Shown here: in pieces, positions 13,560-20,134 of the stretch
Position numbering within the stretch: the first letter of the stretch is position 1
How the letters are laid out: every line of letters starts with the position of its first letter
Virus record (IMG/VR): IMGVR_UViG_3300043570_002332
Coordinates: 1-31,058 of that record
DNA: 31,058 nt
Reading direction: 5' to 3' (one strand)
DNA from: a virus
Notes under the pieces: generated by a model
The model's input: the letters and a program-made list of their open reading frames with translations, nothing else
Told to the model about the DNA's origin: nothing
Database searches by the model: none
Program-made: the position numbers and the translations under genes

Positions 13560-13591
13560 TTTGTTTGTAAAGTTTTTTATGCCGTTCTTTG
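13560..13591 (+). promoter_or_regulatory. Module promoter copy 25, C-to-G variant
   Basis: TTGTAAAGTTTTTTAT with -7 GTTCTTTG at 13584-13591. This is the only copy with G in place of C after TAAA. The ATG follows after 26 bases. Confidence 0.8.
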
Positions 13592-13617
13592 CATTACAAA
13601 TTTAAACAATTAGTATT

Positions 13618-14166
13618 ATGAACAATCAACAAAACAGCGTTAAAGTCCTAACTGAAAAAGAGGCACAAATTATGAACACTATCAACGATGGTGGTAGTGC
13701 TACATTCGCTTACATTATTGCAGTAGTAAGCGAAAAACAATTAAAGCGTGGCAATCCCTTAGCCAATGATGAAATTACTAAATTGGTTAATTACAATTTT
13801 AGTTTAAATTGTGTTTACGAAAATGCCGTAAATAACAAGCGAATTAAAGAGGGCAATGAAGCCGATTTTGAAGCCAAACAAAATTGGCACGAAAAAGTTT
13901 ACGATAGCAATAATGGTTCAATCGTTCGCAATCGTAACAAGGTAGATGATAGATACCTTTCGGGCATCGTTAATAGTGCTGAAACTAAACAATACTATGT
14001 TAATGGTATTGAGGCTACAAGTGAGCAAATTGAAACTATTAAGCAGTTCAAACCAAAGGTAGCAAAAGCAGTTAATCAAGGCTTGGAAAACGATGTTATT
14101 TTTAGGACTATCAAAATTGAGGGCATCAAAGAAGTAAGGTCAAACAAACAAGTGCTTACCTTTTAG
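13618..14166 (+). CDS. Hypothetical protein, 182 aa
   Basis: A soluble, mostly helical protein. It contains Y-E-N-A-V-N-N-K-R, then F-E-A-K-Q-N-W-H-E-K-V-Y, followed by a beta segment (KQYYVNGIEATSEQ) and a C-terminal I-K-I-E-G-I-K-E strand. I recall similar proteins near DUF932 genes in Bacteroidota phages, but cannot name a family. It is the last gene of the left module and ends in a strong terminator. Confidence 0.84.
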   Translation: MNNQQNSVKVLTEKEAQIMNTINDGGSATFAYIIAVVSEKQLKRGNPLANDEITKLVNYNFSLNCVYENAVNNKRIKEGNEADFEAKQNWHEKVYDSNNGSIVRNRNKVDDRYLSGIVNSAETKQYYVNGIEATSEQIETIKQFKPKVAKAVNQGLENDVIFRTIKIEGIKEVRSNKQVLTF

Positions 14167-14191
14167 GTAAGTGCTTATTAAAGATAAGAGA

Positions 14192-14218
14192 GGGGTGCAA
14201 CAAAGCACCCCTTTTTTT
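14192..14218 (+). terminator. Hairpin terminator closing the left module
   Basis: GGGGTGC (14192-14198) pairs perfectly with GCACCCC (14205-14211), loop AACAAA, then seven T. Confidence 0.9.
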
Positions 14219-14320
14219 ATGCCTTATTTTGCCGCTATTCGCTTATCTATATACGGGTGGTATCTTTATATAGATTAAAACAAAAACCCCTTAAATCGCT
14301 TTAAAATGGCTAATAGACCC

Positions 14321-14350
14321 TGTGGATAACTTGGTCAGCAATGTGGATAA
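14321..14350 (-). promoter_or_regulatory. Two DnaA-box matches
   Basis: TGTGGATAA occurs at 14321-14329 and 14342-14350, exactly 21 bases apart. Both are perfect reverse complements of the consensus DnaA box TTATCCACA. TTGGTCAG follows each, at 14331-14338 and 14365-14372. Confidence 0.6.
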
Positions 14351-14386
14351 CTATATTAGGTTATTTGGTCAGTAAGTAGTATATGA

Positions 14387-14443
14387 CCCCCCCCCTCACC
14401 TTTACCCCCCCATATACCCCCCCACCCCGTGCCAAAAGGGGGG
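14387..14443. other. C-run array, potential G-quadruplex on minus strand
   Basis: Runs of C9 (14387-14395), C7 (14405-14411), C7 (14417-14423) and C4 (14425-14428) are separated by 9, 5 and 1 bases, so the minus strand fits a four-tract G-quadruplex. G6 follows on the plus strand at 14438-14443. Confidence 0.65.
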
Positions 14444-14462
14444 CTCAGATATCCGTATGAAC

Positions 14463-14510
14463 TTTTTCCAAAAAAAAATTTCCAGGTATTTTTTTTCCAA
14501 AATTTCGGAC
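14463..14510. repeat. Imperfect direct repeat, copy 1
   Basis: A pattern of T-run, A-run, TTTCC-GG, T-run, CC-AAA-TTTCGG. It recurs with scattered differences at 14586-14631. Confidence 0.55.
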
Positions 14511-14585
14511 CCCCTCTGCGAGCGGTACCCCCATTCTGGCGAAAGACCCATTTTCAAAACATGACCCCCTTTTTATTCTAAAACC

Positions 14586-14631
14586 GTTTTTCAAAAAAAT
14601 TTCTGGGGAATTTTTTATTCCGAAATATCGG
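14586..14631. repeat. Imperfect direct repeat, copy 2
   Basis: Same order of T-run, A-run, TTTCTGGGG, T-run and CCGAAATATCGG as copy 1 at 14463-14510. Confidence 0.55.
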
Positions 14632-14644
14632 CCTTTTAAACGAT

Positions 14645-14687
14645 ATCTTATTGCGACACACTGTCGCGATATTTGTCGCGATAAGAT
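14645..14687. repeat. Inverted repeat with TGTCGCGATA half-sites
   Basis: ATCTTATTGCGACA (14645-14658) and TGTCGCGATAAGAT (14674-14687) are inverted with one mismatch. A further direct copy of TGTCGCGATA lies in the loop (14662-14671). Three half-sites suggest a repressor operator or iteron. Confidence 0.65.
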
Positions 14688-14715
14688 GTTTACAGTTGTT
14701 AGTTTACTGTAAACA
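14687..14715. repeat. Perfect 9-base inverted repeat
   Basis: TGTTTACAG (14687-14695) and CTGTAAACA (14707-14715) are perfect reverse complements 11 bases apart, about 27 bases before the 14742 start. Probable operator. Confidence 0.65.
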
Positions 14716-14718
14716 GAC

Positions 14719-14726
14719 TATTTATA
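14719..14726 (+). promoter_or_regulatory. TATTTATA box, candidate late signal
   Basis: TATTTATA 15 bases before the ATG at 14742. The same octamer sits just before several other transcription units of the right half. Confidence 0.45.
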
Positions 14727-14741
14727 TGTAAATCAAAAACC

Positions 14742-15263
14742 ATGTTCAAGCACATCTCAGAGATCCTTTCAAAATTATCAGTCGGCCAGCGTCTGCTTGC
14801 GCTTATATTCCTATTGCTCTCCATCACCTTCATCTCTGTGGGGCCAAAGATTATCGACTCATTAACCCATGACACCGAAGAACTAAAGATTAAGGTGGAG
14901 AACCAACGTGCTGAAATTCAAACACTTACACAAAGAGTGACGCAGTTAAACAATCAACTCATCGATGGTCAGATGTCTTGCACCAATAAATTTGTTCAAA
15001 GGGAACAGGAAATTCTTATCATGATATCTTCACTGGAAGCTGAGGCCAAAAAGACCAACGGCAAGGTTACCATCCTGGAAGAGAGAAGAAATGAAAATCG
15101 TTTCGGTGGTGATGAGCAGCCTGATGGTGACCATAAGGTTTCCATGATGCGAATTGAAGAACCAGTTGTTCAGACAAAGACCATCATCAAGACCGATAAC
15201 ACCAATATGCTTAAGATGATATCAAAAGTTAAAAAGGACGTTAACGATCATATACCACAATAA
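14742..15263 (+). CDS. Membrane-anchored coiled-coil protein, 173 aa
   Basis: A short N terminus is followed by one transmembrane helix (about residues 18-36, LLALIFLLLSITFISVGPK). A long coiled coil comes next (about 44-75 and on, ELKIKVENQRAEIQTLTQRV...). The C-terminal part is polar, with a Val/Thr/Lys stretch (VVQTKTIIKTDNTN). The layout resembles an inner-membrane spanin or other anchor, but no lysis gene is adjacent, so function stays open. It is the first gene of the right module and ends in a bidirectional terminator. Confidence 0.82.
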   Translation: MFKHISEILSKLSVGQRLLALIFLLLSITFISVGPKIIDSLTHDTEELKIKVENQRAEIQTLTQRVTQLNNQLIDGQMSCTNKFVQREQEILIMISSLEAEAKKTNGKVTILEERRNENRFGGDEQPDGDHKVSMMRIEEPVVQTKTIIKTDNTNMLKMISKVKKDVNDHIPQ

Positions 15264-15265
15264 AA

Positions 15266-15297
15266 AACCCCCAGATCTCTCTGAGGGTTGTTATTTT
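15266..15297. terminator. Bidirectional terminator between convergent genes
   Basis: AACCCCCAG (15266-15274) pairs with CTGAGGGTT (15281-15289) with one mismatch. An A-run lies before it and T-rich sequence after, so it can serve both the 14742 gene and the minus operon ending at 15319. Confidence 0.8.
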
Positions 15298-15318
15298 TGC
15301 CTACTGATAACTTTCTTT

Positions 15319-15927
15319 TTATTTCGCTAAATTGTACGTGGGCAATGTATCCTTTGGTTCAATTCGTTTAACATTCTTTATTAAACTTGGGTTATATAAA
15401 ACCATCATTGTGTCACCATAACCAAAAGCGTTATCCACAATCTCGTAATCAACGCCCAAACCAACCAGAAACGTTCTCCATGCAACTGATTTGGGACCTT
15501 TAAGGTAATTGTGGTTTATTAATATGTTATTCACCAAATATAATGGTATGCCATCATTGTGTATTCTGTAATTAGCTAAATTAAGTATGGTCTGTGCCGT
15601 TTTTTTGGGGAAGCTTTGATTAAGGAATTGCATTAAAGTTTCGATATCCACCTTCTTATCGTTTATATCCATGCCCTTTTGCACCGAAACCAAATACATC
15701 TTTCTATTGCCCTTTGCATATTTTTTTGCAACGTCATAATATGTTGTCAGGTATAAACCAGAACCGTATTGTTGCCTGTCAGTTTTTTGTTGTATATCGT
15801 ATTTGATCTCATCCAAGTCGCCACCATGAAAGAAATTCATTAAACTGCTATCATTGGGTATCTCTATCATTTCTTCAGAAATGCCCATAATTGTTTTCAT
15901 TTTCGATATTTGTTCGTTCAATAACAT
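15319..15927 (-). CDS. Tagged putative ADP-ribosyltransferase-fold protein, 202 aa
   Basis: The first ~19 residues, MLLNEQISKMKTIMGISEE, are the tag shared with seven other proteins in the window and contain an I-S-E site. The body has F-F-H-G-G (32-36), then Y-G-S-G-L-Y-L-T-T-Y-Y-D-V-A-K-K-Y-A (54-71). This is the H-G...G-x-G-x-Y-L-T...A-x-x-Y-A arrangement typical of PARP/toxin-type ADP-ribosyltransferase NAD-binding cores. I cannot fix the third catalytic residue. It is the last gene of the five-gene minus operon, four bases after the Nudix gene. By analogy with T4 Alt, it may modify host proteins after injection; this is inference. Confidence 0.6.
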   Translation of the reverse strand: MLLNEQISKMKTIMGISEEMIEIPNDSSLMNFFHGGDLDEIKYDIQQKTDRQQYGSGLYLTTYYDVAKKYAKGNRKMYLVSVQKGMDINDKKVDIETLMQFLNQSFPKKTAQTILNLANYRIHNDGIPLYLVNNILINHNYLKGPKSVAWRTFLVGLGVDYEIVDNAFGYGDTMMVLYNPSLIKNVKRIEPKDTLPTYNLAK

Positions 15928-15931
15928 TGAA

Positions 15932-17023
15932 TTATAAACCTATGATGGATTTCATTCTCTCAATGGTTTCATTGAGCTGTTTATCCTCTTTTGCCTTCTT
16001 GTTGTAATCTTTGGCGATTCCTTTATTTGTATCAATGCATTCTTCTGGGGACATCTCATCCAGTTGTTCCAGTGTGAAGAATTTCTTTCCTGTATGTTCC
16101 TTCTTATCCAACTTGATATTCTCCGTGTCGAATTCATTTGTATAGAATACATTCAATTGAACGCCATCCAATTCATATGTCTTTAATTTCTTGAAGGATT
16201 TTAATTCAACTCCCGCTTCCTCTTTGATTTCCCTTTTCAATGCCGCCTCTGGTGATTCACCCTTTTCAATGTGTCCACCCAACATTCCGTATTTTCCAGC
16301 GTTTGTTGTTTCCTCTGGGCTTCTCTTGAATAACAATACCTTATTGTCGATCACAATGAACAACAATGCAATTCTTTTCTTTTCCTTTTCTTCAGCTTCA
16401 TTCATAATATCGTAAGACTCTTCCTTTGTCTTTCCCCAATTCTTTCCTTTTCCTGGTGTTCCGCAAGATGCTGGCGTTGGTCTGCATGAAGGGTACTTTG
16501 ATCTGGTTTCACCCTTTTGTCTTCCGCATGCTTTGCATTTCTTTTTGCCGTCAACCTTTCTGCATGTGTTGCAATCAACCCATCCTTTGCTTCCGCCACC
16601 GCCCCTTCTTGAGAACCATCCGTGGAGTCCGCTTTTCTTCTCCTTTGAGAAGTCCGTCTTTTTTGCCTCGTCCATTCCCTGGGACTGTTGTTCAATATGA
16701 TTGTTAATCCAATCTTGCAATTCGTGAACGTCTGGGGCGTATTCTTTTCCCTTTGGTCTGGTGATCGCATCGTGAGCTTTATATATTAAATCCTTAACAT
16801 CCTCAGGAGCATCATTGATATCAGATTCACTTAAACCTTTCCAAATCTTTCCCTGACGACATCTTACAATGGCACCAGATCTGTAAGCCGATGGCTTATC
16901 ATATTTCCTTCTCGCAATCTTAAGACAACGGTCGGCCTTCTTCTTTTTTCCTTCTTTGATTACCAAATCATCGTTGATAAAGACCATCACCTCAACAAGT
17001 CTATTCAAATCCATTTGCTCCAT
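15932..17023 (-). CDS. DUF5872-like / Nudix hydrolase fusion with C-terminal tag, 363 aa
   Basis: Residues ~28-62 (K-A-D-R-C-L-K-I-A-R-R-K-Y...S-A-Y-R-S-G-A-I-V-R-C-R) match a motif I recall from T4-like phage structural proteins. Residues ~132-187 (G-L-H-G-W-F-S-R-R-G, C-N-T-C, C-x-x-C-G-R, Y-P-S-C-R-P-T) resemble DUF5872. A complete Nudix box with G-x5-E-x7-R-E-I-x-E-E-A-G-V occupies 250-272, with all catalytic Glu present, so it should hydrolyse a nucleoside-diphosphate-linked substrate using Mg2+. The last 14 residues, LNETIERMKSIIGL, are the shared tag, here at the C terminus. It starts one base after the preceding stop. Confidence 0.8.
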   Translation of the reverse strand: MEQMDLNRLVEVMVFINDDLVIKEGKKKKADRCLKIARRKYDKPSAYRSGAIVRCRQGKIWKGLSESDINDAPEDVKDLIYKAHDAITRPKGKEYAPDVHELQDWINNHIEQQSQGMDEAKKTDFSKEKKSGLHGWFSRRGGGGSKGWVDCNTCRKVDGKKKCKACGRQKGETRSKYPSCRPTPASCGTPGKGKNWGKTKEESYDIMNEAEEKEKKRIALLFIVIDNKVLLFKRSPEETTNAGKYGMLGGHIEKGESPEAALKREIKEEAGVELKSFKKLKTYELDGVQLNVFYTNEFDTENIKLDKKEHTGKKFFTLEQLDEMSPEECIDTNKGIAKDYNKKAKEDKQLNETIERMKSIIGL

Positions 17024-17024
17024 G

Positions 17025-17480
17025 TTAATCGTTTTGGTTTCTTTCTTGCCAGTCGTTTGATATTTTATTATCAGTTATCGGACCACCCTTTGCCCATGTT
17101 CTGCATGTTCTTGCTGAGTGACATTTAAAATGGTGCATCCAGCAGTAACCCAATTTTCCATCCTCATCACTAATTTCACCTGGCATGCATTCTTCCATTC
17201 TTGGTGAGACATCAAATGCGACACAATTTCCGCACAATGATTTTTTTGCCGCCTCAACTGATGTATTCCAGTGATTGGCCAACTCATCCCAGTAACCCGC
17301 TGGTTCGTCAACATTAAGAGGACCATATTGAATATAGTCAGCTTTTATTGCCTTGTCCCTGTTTCTGGTGTTCAACTCAATATCCTTGGCCGCTCTCGGG
17401 CATTCCATTTCAGATTCAGAAAGCAATCTTCTGTTTAATCTTTCTATCAGCTGTTTTTTCTTTTTTAATTCGGTTCCCAT
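17025..17480 (-). CDS. Cys-rich phage protein, HiPIP-like, 151 aa
   Basis: Seven Cys (27, 83, 86, 98, 113, 120, 126) lie in a layout of C-P-R-A...G-P-L-N...C-G-N-C-V-A-F-D...E-C-M-P-G...G-Y-C-W-M-H-H-F-K-C-H-S-A-R-T-C-R-T-W. I recall this strongly conserved layout from T4-like marine phage proteins, some annotated as high-potential iron-sulfur-like. A metal cluster or structural zinc is therefore likely; the redox role is not shown. The N terminus is a Lys/Arg/Leu-rich helix without the shared tag. It lies between the GNAT and Nudix genes in the minus operon. Confidence 0.78.
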   Translation of the reverse strand: MGTELKKKKQLIERLNRRLLSESEMECPRAAKDIELNTRNRDKAIKADYIQYGPLNVDEPAGYWDELANHWNTSVEAAKKSLCGNCVAFDVSPRMEECMPGEISDEDGKLGYCWMHHFKCHSARTCRTWAKGGPITDNKISNDWQERNQND

Positions 17481-17499
17481 GTTATTTATAAGTTAATAA

Positions 17500-18351
17500 T
17501 TAATCTAGCCATTTGGCATTTAGTCCGATATACACATTAGGTTGTATAAATCCATCGGGGAATTGTATAAATGTCTGTGTGGTTCTATGCCAACCTTCAC
17601 CTAATTCATATTTACCATCTTTGGTTTTAAACAGAATAATTGGTTCTTTGGAAACCCCCTTACTCTGTAATAATTCTTTTTGTGTTCCGTGTCTTTCAGT
17701 ATCTTTGTCAACATCTTGTCTTACTTCACCCCCAATTCTACTTTCCAACTGTTTTTTTGTATTATCAGTAAAAATATCCATTGTTATAGGAAAATTTGTC
17801 TTAGTTTCCCATTTCATATTTTTAACCCACTCATCAATCCATTCTGTAATACCCTCATTTGTGCTTATATCATCTGATTGTGTAACCATTTTATAAACCC
17901 AATCCCTTATTACATATTCAGGAGTGTTTGGTAGTTTGTCTTTTAACCAATTAAGCATTCCTTGTCTTGTTTCTGTAACAATACCCATTACCTGCTTTAA
18001 TCTTCTTAAATGTTCGTTCAACCCTTTTGGATCTCTGTACATACCCTCTTTGTGTGAGAAATCTGCGTTTTTTCCCTTGTTCTCAACAAAACCAAATCCT
18101 TTGTAAAAAGCTTTCAACCTGGTAACGTTGCCACCGTAACTGCTTGATGGTGTAAGCGTTATCTTAAATCCGTTTTCATCGGCAACCTCAATAAGGTCTT
18201 CCATCAACTTTGTTCCAAGTCCCTTTCCTCTCATACTATAAGGTACCATGAATCCTGTAAGGTATACACGCTTGGTGTCACTCTTAACCGTTGGGTAAAG
18301 TTCGAACCTTACTTCTGGATGTCTGGCCTTTAATTGATCGAAAACGCTCAT
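17500..18351 (-). CDS. GNAT acetyltransferase - tag - ParB/Srx-like fusion, 283 aa
   Basis: Residues ~1-105 form a GNAT domain: the acetyl-CoA loop reads V-P-Y-S-M-R-G-K-G-L-G-T (36-47) and the domain ends with Y-K-G-F-G-F-V (83-89). Residues 111-127, LNEHLRRLKQVMGIVTE, are the shared tag placed internally. The C-terminal part has P-I-I-L-F-K-T-K-D-G-K-Y-E-L-G-E-G-W-H-R-T (237-257), matching the G-x-H-R box of ParB/sulfiredoxin-like domains. If a protease cuts at the tag, two enzymes result. The start follows the 18354 gene by two bases, so it belongs to the same operon. Confidence 0.75.
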   Translation of the reverse strand: MSVFDQLKARHPEVRFELYPTVKSDTKRVYLTGFMVPYSMRGKGLGTKLMEDLIEVADENGFKITLTPSSSYGGNVTRLKAFYKGFGFVENKGKNADFSHKEGMYRDPKGLNEHLRRLKQVMGIVTETRQGMLNWLKDKLPNTPEYVIRDWVYKMVTQSDDISTNEGITEWIDEWVKNMKWETKTNFPITMDIFTDNTKKQLESRIGGEVRQDVDKDTERHGTQKELLQSKGVSKEPIILFKTKDGKYELGEGWHRTTQTFIQFPDGFIQPNVYIGLNAKWLD

Positions 18352-18353
18352 AT

Positions 18354-18551
18354 CTATATAAATACTTCTAAATCTTGGTTTGTTTCCTCTGGTTTTACCA
18401 TATAATATGCTTTATGGACCATTTCATGGTGCGGAAGTTTGTGATTATGGATGCAAACCTTAAACTCATCAATTTTTTGTCTTAATTCTTCAATAAAGCC
18501 ATTGGCGTGGGCTTCGTGGTAGATTTCCTCTGTAATCTCTTCATTTGTCAT
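18354..18551 (-). CDS. Hypothetical protein, 65 aa
   Basis: A helical, acidic small protein with an early E-I-Y-H-E-A-H-A-N-G segment and many His (IHNHKLPHHEMVHKAYY). I recall similar small proteins from Bacteroidota phage genomes, without a known function. It heads the minus-strand operon. An AT-rich leader with TATATATA lies about 15-20 bases upstream. Confidence 0.75.
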   Translation of the reverse strand: MTNEEITEEIYHEAHANGFIEELRQKIDEFKVCIHNHKLPHHEMVHKAYYMVKPEETNQDLEVFI

Positions 18552-18593
18552 AATATAGGGCTTTTTCCTATATATATCACCAAAAACAACAAA

Positions 18594-18616
18594 AAATCCC
18601 GCTTTTGGCGGGATTT
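18594..18616 (-). terminator. Hairpin terminator (minus strand)
   Basis: AAATCCCGC (18594-18602) pairs perfectly with GCGGGATTT (18608-18616). On the minus strand it is followed by a T-rich tract. It closes the 18637-19482 gene. Confidence 0.88.
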
Positions 18617-18636
18617 ATGACCTTGTGAAGCTTATT

Positions 18637-19482
18637 TTATTTTGTTCTTAATAGTTCAATCAACTGTTCCTTTGTCAATGATTGCAAGAATTCGTCTGGA
18701 TCTTGTTTACCCATGTTCTTTTCACCGCATTCTGGACAGAACTTATGGTTTGATTTTAATTTGGTGTTGCATTTTGTGCATCTATCAACCAAATCCTTTG
18801 CTTGAACTGGTTGTTGGCTGTTTGGCATGATCTGCCATTCATTACTCCATGTGTAAAACCATTCAAAGTTTCCATAACTTGATTTTAATTCCTGATTACT
18901 ATTTGCACCTTGCTCAACTGAACCCGTCTCCACCTTTCTGCTGCTGTTGATGGCAGCGCTGATATTGTTGGATGATGGGGTTATGGTTCCTATCACATCA
19001 TTACAAAAATTGGTTGTAATTTTGGGTTCGTAATTTGTTGTGTAAGTGTAAACGGTTGTATCATTGGAACCAAAACCATTTCCAAAGCTATTAAATACAG
19101 ATCCGTAGATTATGCTTCTTGGTCTCGCTTTTGATTCCTTGTGGAATTTAACCGTTACCTTTCCGTTGTTCTGGATAGCTTCCTTGGTTTGATTATTATT
19201 GTTCACAACATAAGTTTCGTAAAGGAACTTTTTCTCATTGTCCAGAAACCTTTCAAGGAATACCCTTTGGCCTGGTTTCAAGATGATGCCCGAATCTGAA
19301 ATGGGTGAACCATTCATTTCGATCATTGCCATTATTTTTTCTTTTGTGGGATTGTAGAGTTCGATCTCGAACTCGGTTTGGTCTTTCATGTAGACCGACT
19401 TTCCGTCTTGACGGAGTCTTTGTTTGTTTACTGTGATGAACGCACTTGGCGCAGGTACAGTATGAATGTACGTGTATAACAT
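18637..19482 (-). CDS. Probable structural protein with C-terminal zinc ribbon, 281 aa
   Basis: The N-terminal ~120 residues are beta-rich: F-E-I-E-L-Y-N-P-T (37-45), then G-I-I-L-K-P-G-Q-R-V-F-L-E-R-F-L (64-79) and F-L-Y-E-T-Y-V-V. I recall this pattern from uncharacterised virion-type proteins of large phages and giant viruses. A Ser/Asn-rich linker follows. A zinc ribbon (C-T-K-C-N...C-P-E-C-G) lies near residues 235-254, and a helical C-terminal tail ends FLQSLTKEQLIELLRTK. It is a single transcription unit with its own terminator. No enzymatic motif seen. Confidence 0.75.
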   Translation of the reverse strand: MLYTYIHTVPAPSAFITVNKQRLRQDGKSVYMKDQTEFEIELYNPTKEKIMAMIEMNGSPISDSGIILKPGQRVFLERFLDNEKKFLYETYVVNNNNQTKEAIQNNGKVTVKFHKESKARPRSIIYGSVFNSFGNGFGSNDTTVYTYTTNYEPKITTNFCNDVIGTITPSSNNISAAINSSRKVETGSVEQGANSNQELKSSYGNFEWFYTWSNEWQIMPNSQQPVQAKDLVDRCTKCNTKLKSNHKFCPECGEKNMGKQDPDEFLQSLTKEQLIELLRTK

Positions 19483-19614
19483 TTTTCCTTATATTTTTTT
19501 TTGTATTTGGTGTCCATATCGTTGGCATCAATTCCAACTCAAACGCATCCAGTACGCATGGAACCCAATCACAAGGTCTTCAATAAATATAGGAAATTTT
19601 AAAAAAGTTTCAAG

Positions 19615-19622
19615 TATTTATG
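19615..19622 (+). promoter_or_regulatory. TATTTATG box (one mismatch to TATTTATA)
   Basis: It lies 16 bases before the ATG at 19639, in the same position as the octamer at other right-half units. Confidence 0.35.
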
Positions 19623-19638
19623 TTTATAATCGATTATT

Positions 19639-20127
19639 ATGGAAAAGAATATGTTGAATGAAATCGCCAAGATGCGCAAGATGATGGGTCTTAATGAAAA
19701 TTTAAATGAGTTTGTTGATTCTGTTAAAATAATTGATGACGGTTTTAGAGCTATGGAACCAATAATTAAAAGTTTGTCCGTTAAAGGCGTTAGCGTTAAC
19801 GATGTTTGGCAAGAAAGTCCAACAAAAGCAAGAGAATTTGTGGAAGCTTTTAATAAACTGGTAACTGATTTTGTTGAATCGAATCAACAGTATGTTGACC
19901 GAATGCCAACAGAACCAGAAGAAAAGAAAAAATATGCTATTAGTCAAATAGACCAGCGATTACACGGTTTTATGTTTAATCGTGGTTCTGGTTCTTTTGT
20001 TAGAGCTCATATGGATCCGTATAAGACTCAAGTGGTTACAGCCCTTGAAAAACTAACTAAGGAACTTGGTTTAACCTATAGTAATGATAGATTAAAAAAT
20101 TTTTTAAATAGACCTAAAGAAGATTAA
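19639..20127 (+). CDS. Tagged hypothetical protein, 162 aa
   Basis: Residues 1-20, MEKNMLNEIAKMRKMMGLNE, are the shared tag ending in the L-N-E site. The remaining ~140 residues are mostly helical, contain MPTEPEEKKKYAISQID near the middle and end RLKNFLNRPKED. I see no catalytic motif. The tag-coding DNA is identical over 39 bases to that of the next gene, which starts seven bases downstream. Candidate packaged internal protein. Confidence 0.8.
   Translation: MEKNMLNEIAKMRKMMGLNENLNEFVDSVKIIDDGFRAMEPIIKSLSVKGVSVNDVWQESPTKAREFVEAFNKLVTDFVESNQQYVDRMPTEPEEKKKYAISQIDQRLHGFMFNRGSGSFVRAHMDPYKTQVVTALEKLTKELGLTYSNDRLKNFLNRPKED
19660..19698 (+). repeat. 39-base identical repeat encoding the tag, copy 1
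   Basis: Identical base for base to 20156-20194. The surrounding sequences of the two genes are otherwise unrelated. Confidence 0.9.
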
Positions 20128-20134
20128 TTTTATT

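Larger units (their letters stand above)
13309..13617 (+). other. Non-coding gap of 309 bases
   Basis: It holds the DUF932 terminator, two copies of GGCTTAAAA (near 13390 and 13401), a decayed promoter copy at 13446-13462, the inverted form of the CTATGGATC element near 13518 and an intact promoter before the next gene. I see no coding frame. Confidence 0.7.
14167..14741. other. Non-coding junction between modules, candidate origin/control region
   Basis: 575 bases without a credible gene, between the all-plus left module and the mixed-strand right module. In order it holds a terminator, two DnaA-box matches, C-runs, two imperfect direct repeats and two inverted repeats. The composition (C-runs and GC-rich patches) is unlike the flanking AT-rich DNA. 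Confidence 0.7.

Noticed and set aside
617-13591. Promoter repeats read as a CRISPR array
   Set aside because: The ~32-base units are 200-900 bases apart with genes between them, all in one orientation and each placed before a start codon.
14742-15263. Calling the coiled-coil membrane protein a spanin
   Set aside because: There is no adjacent endolysin, holin or overlapping outer-membrane partner; topology alone is not enough.
16426-16707. Open frame on the plus strand inside the Nudix gene
   Set aside because: Antisense shadow of a well-supported coding region, with no promoter and a composition typical of a reversed frame.
16402-16770. 122-codon minus-strand frame within the Nudix fusion
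   Set aside because: Alternative frame of the same strand as the Cys-rich segment; the known motifs are in the other frame.
17513-17896. 127-codon plus-strand frame opposite the GNAT fusion
   Set aside because: Opposite strand of a recognised protein; its Ser/Cys/Phe-rich sequence is typical of antisense AT-rich code.
18354-18362. TATAAATA on the plus strand as a promoter
   Set aside because: It lies in the last codons of the minus-strand 65-aa gene (coding V-F-I and stop) and points away from any plus gene.
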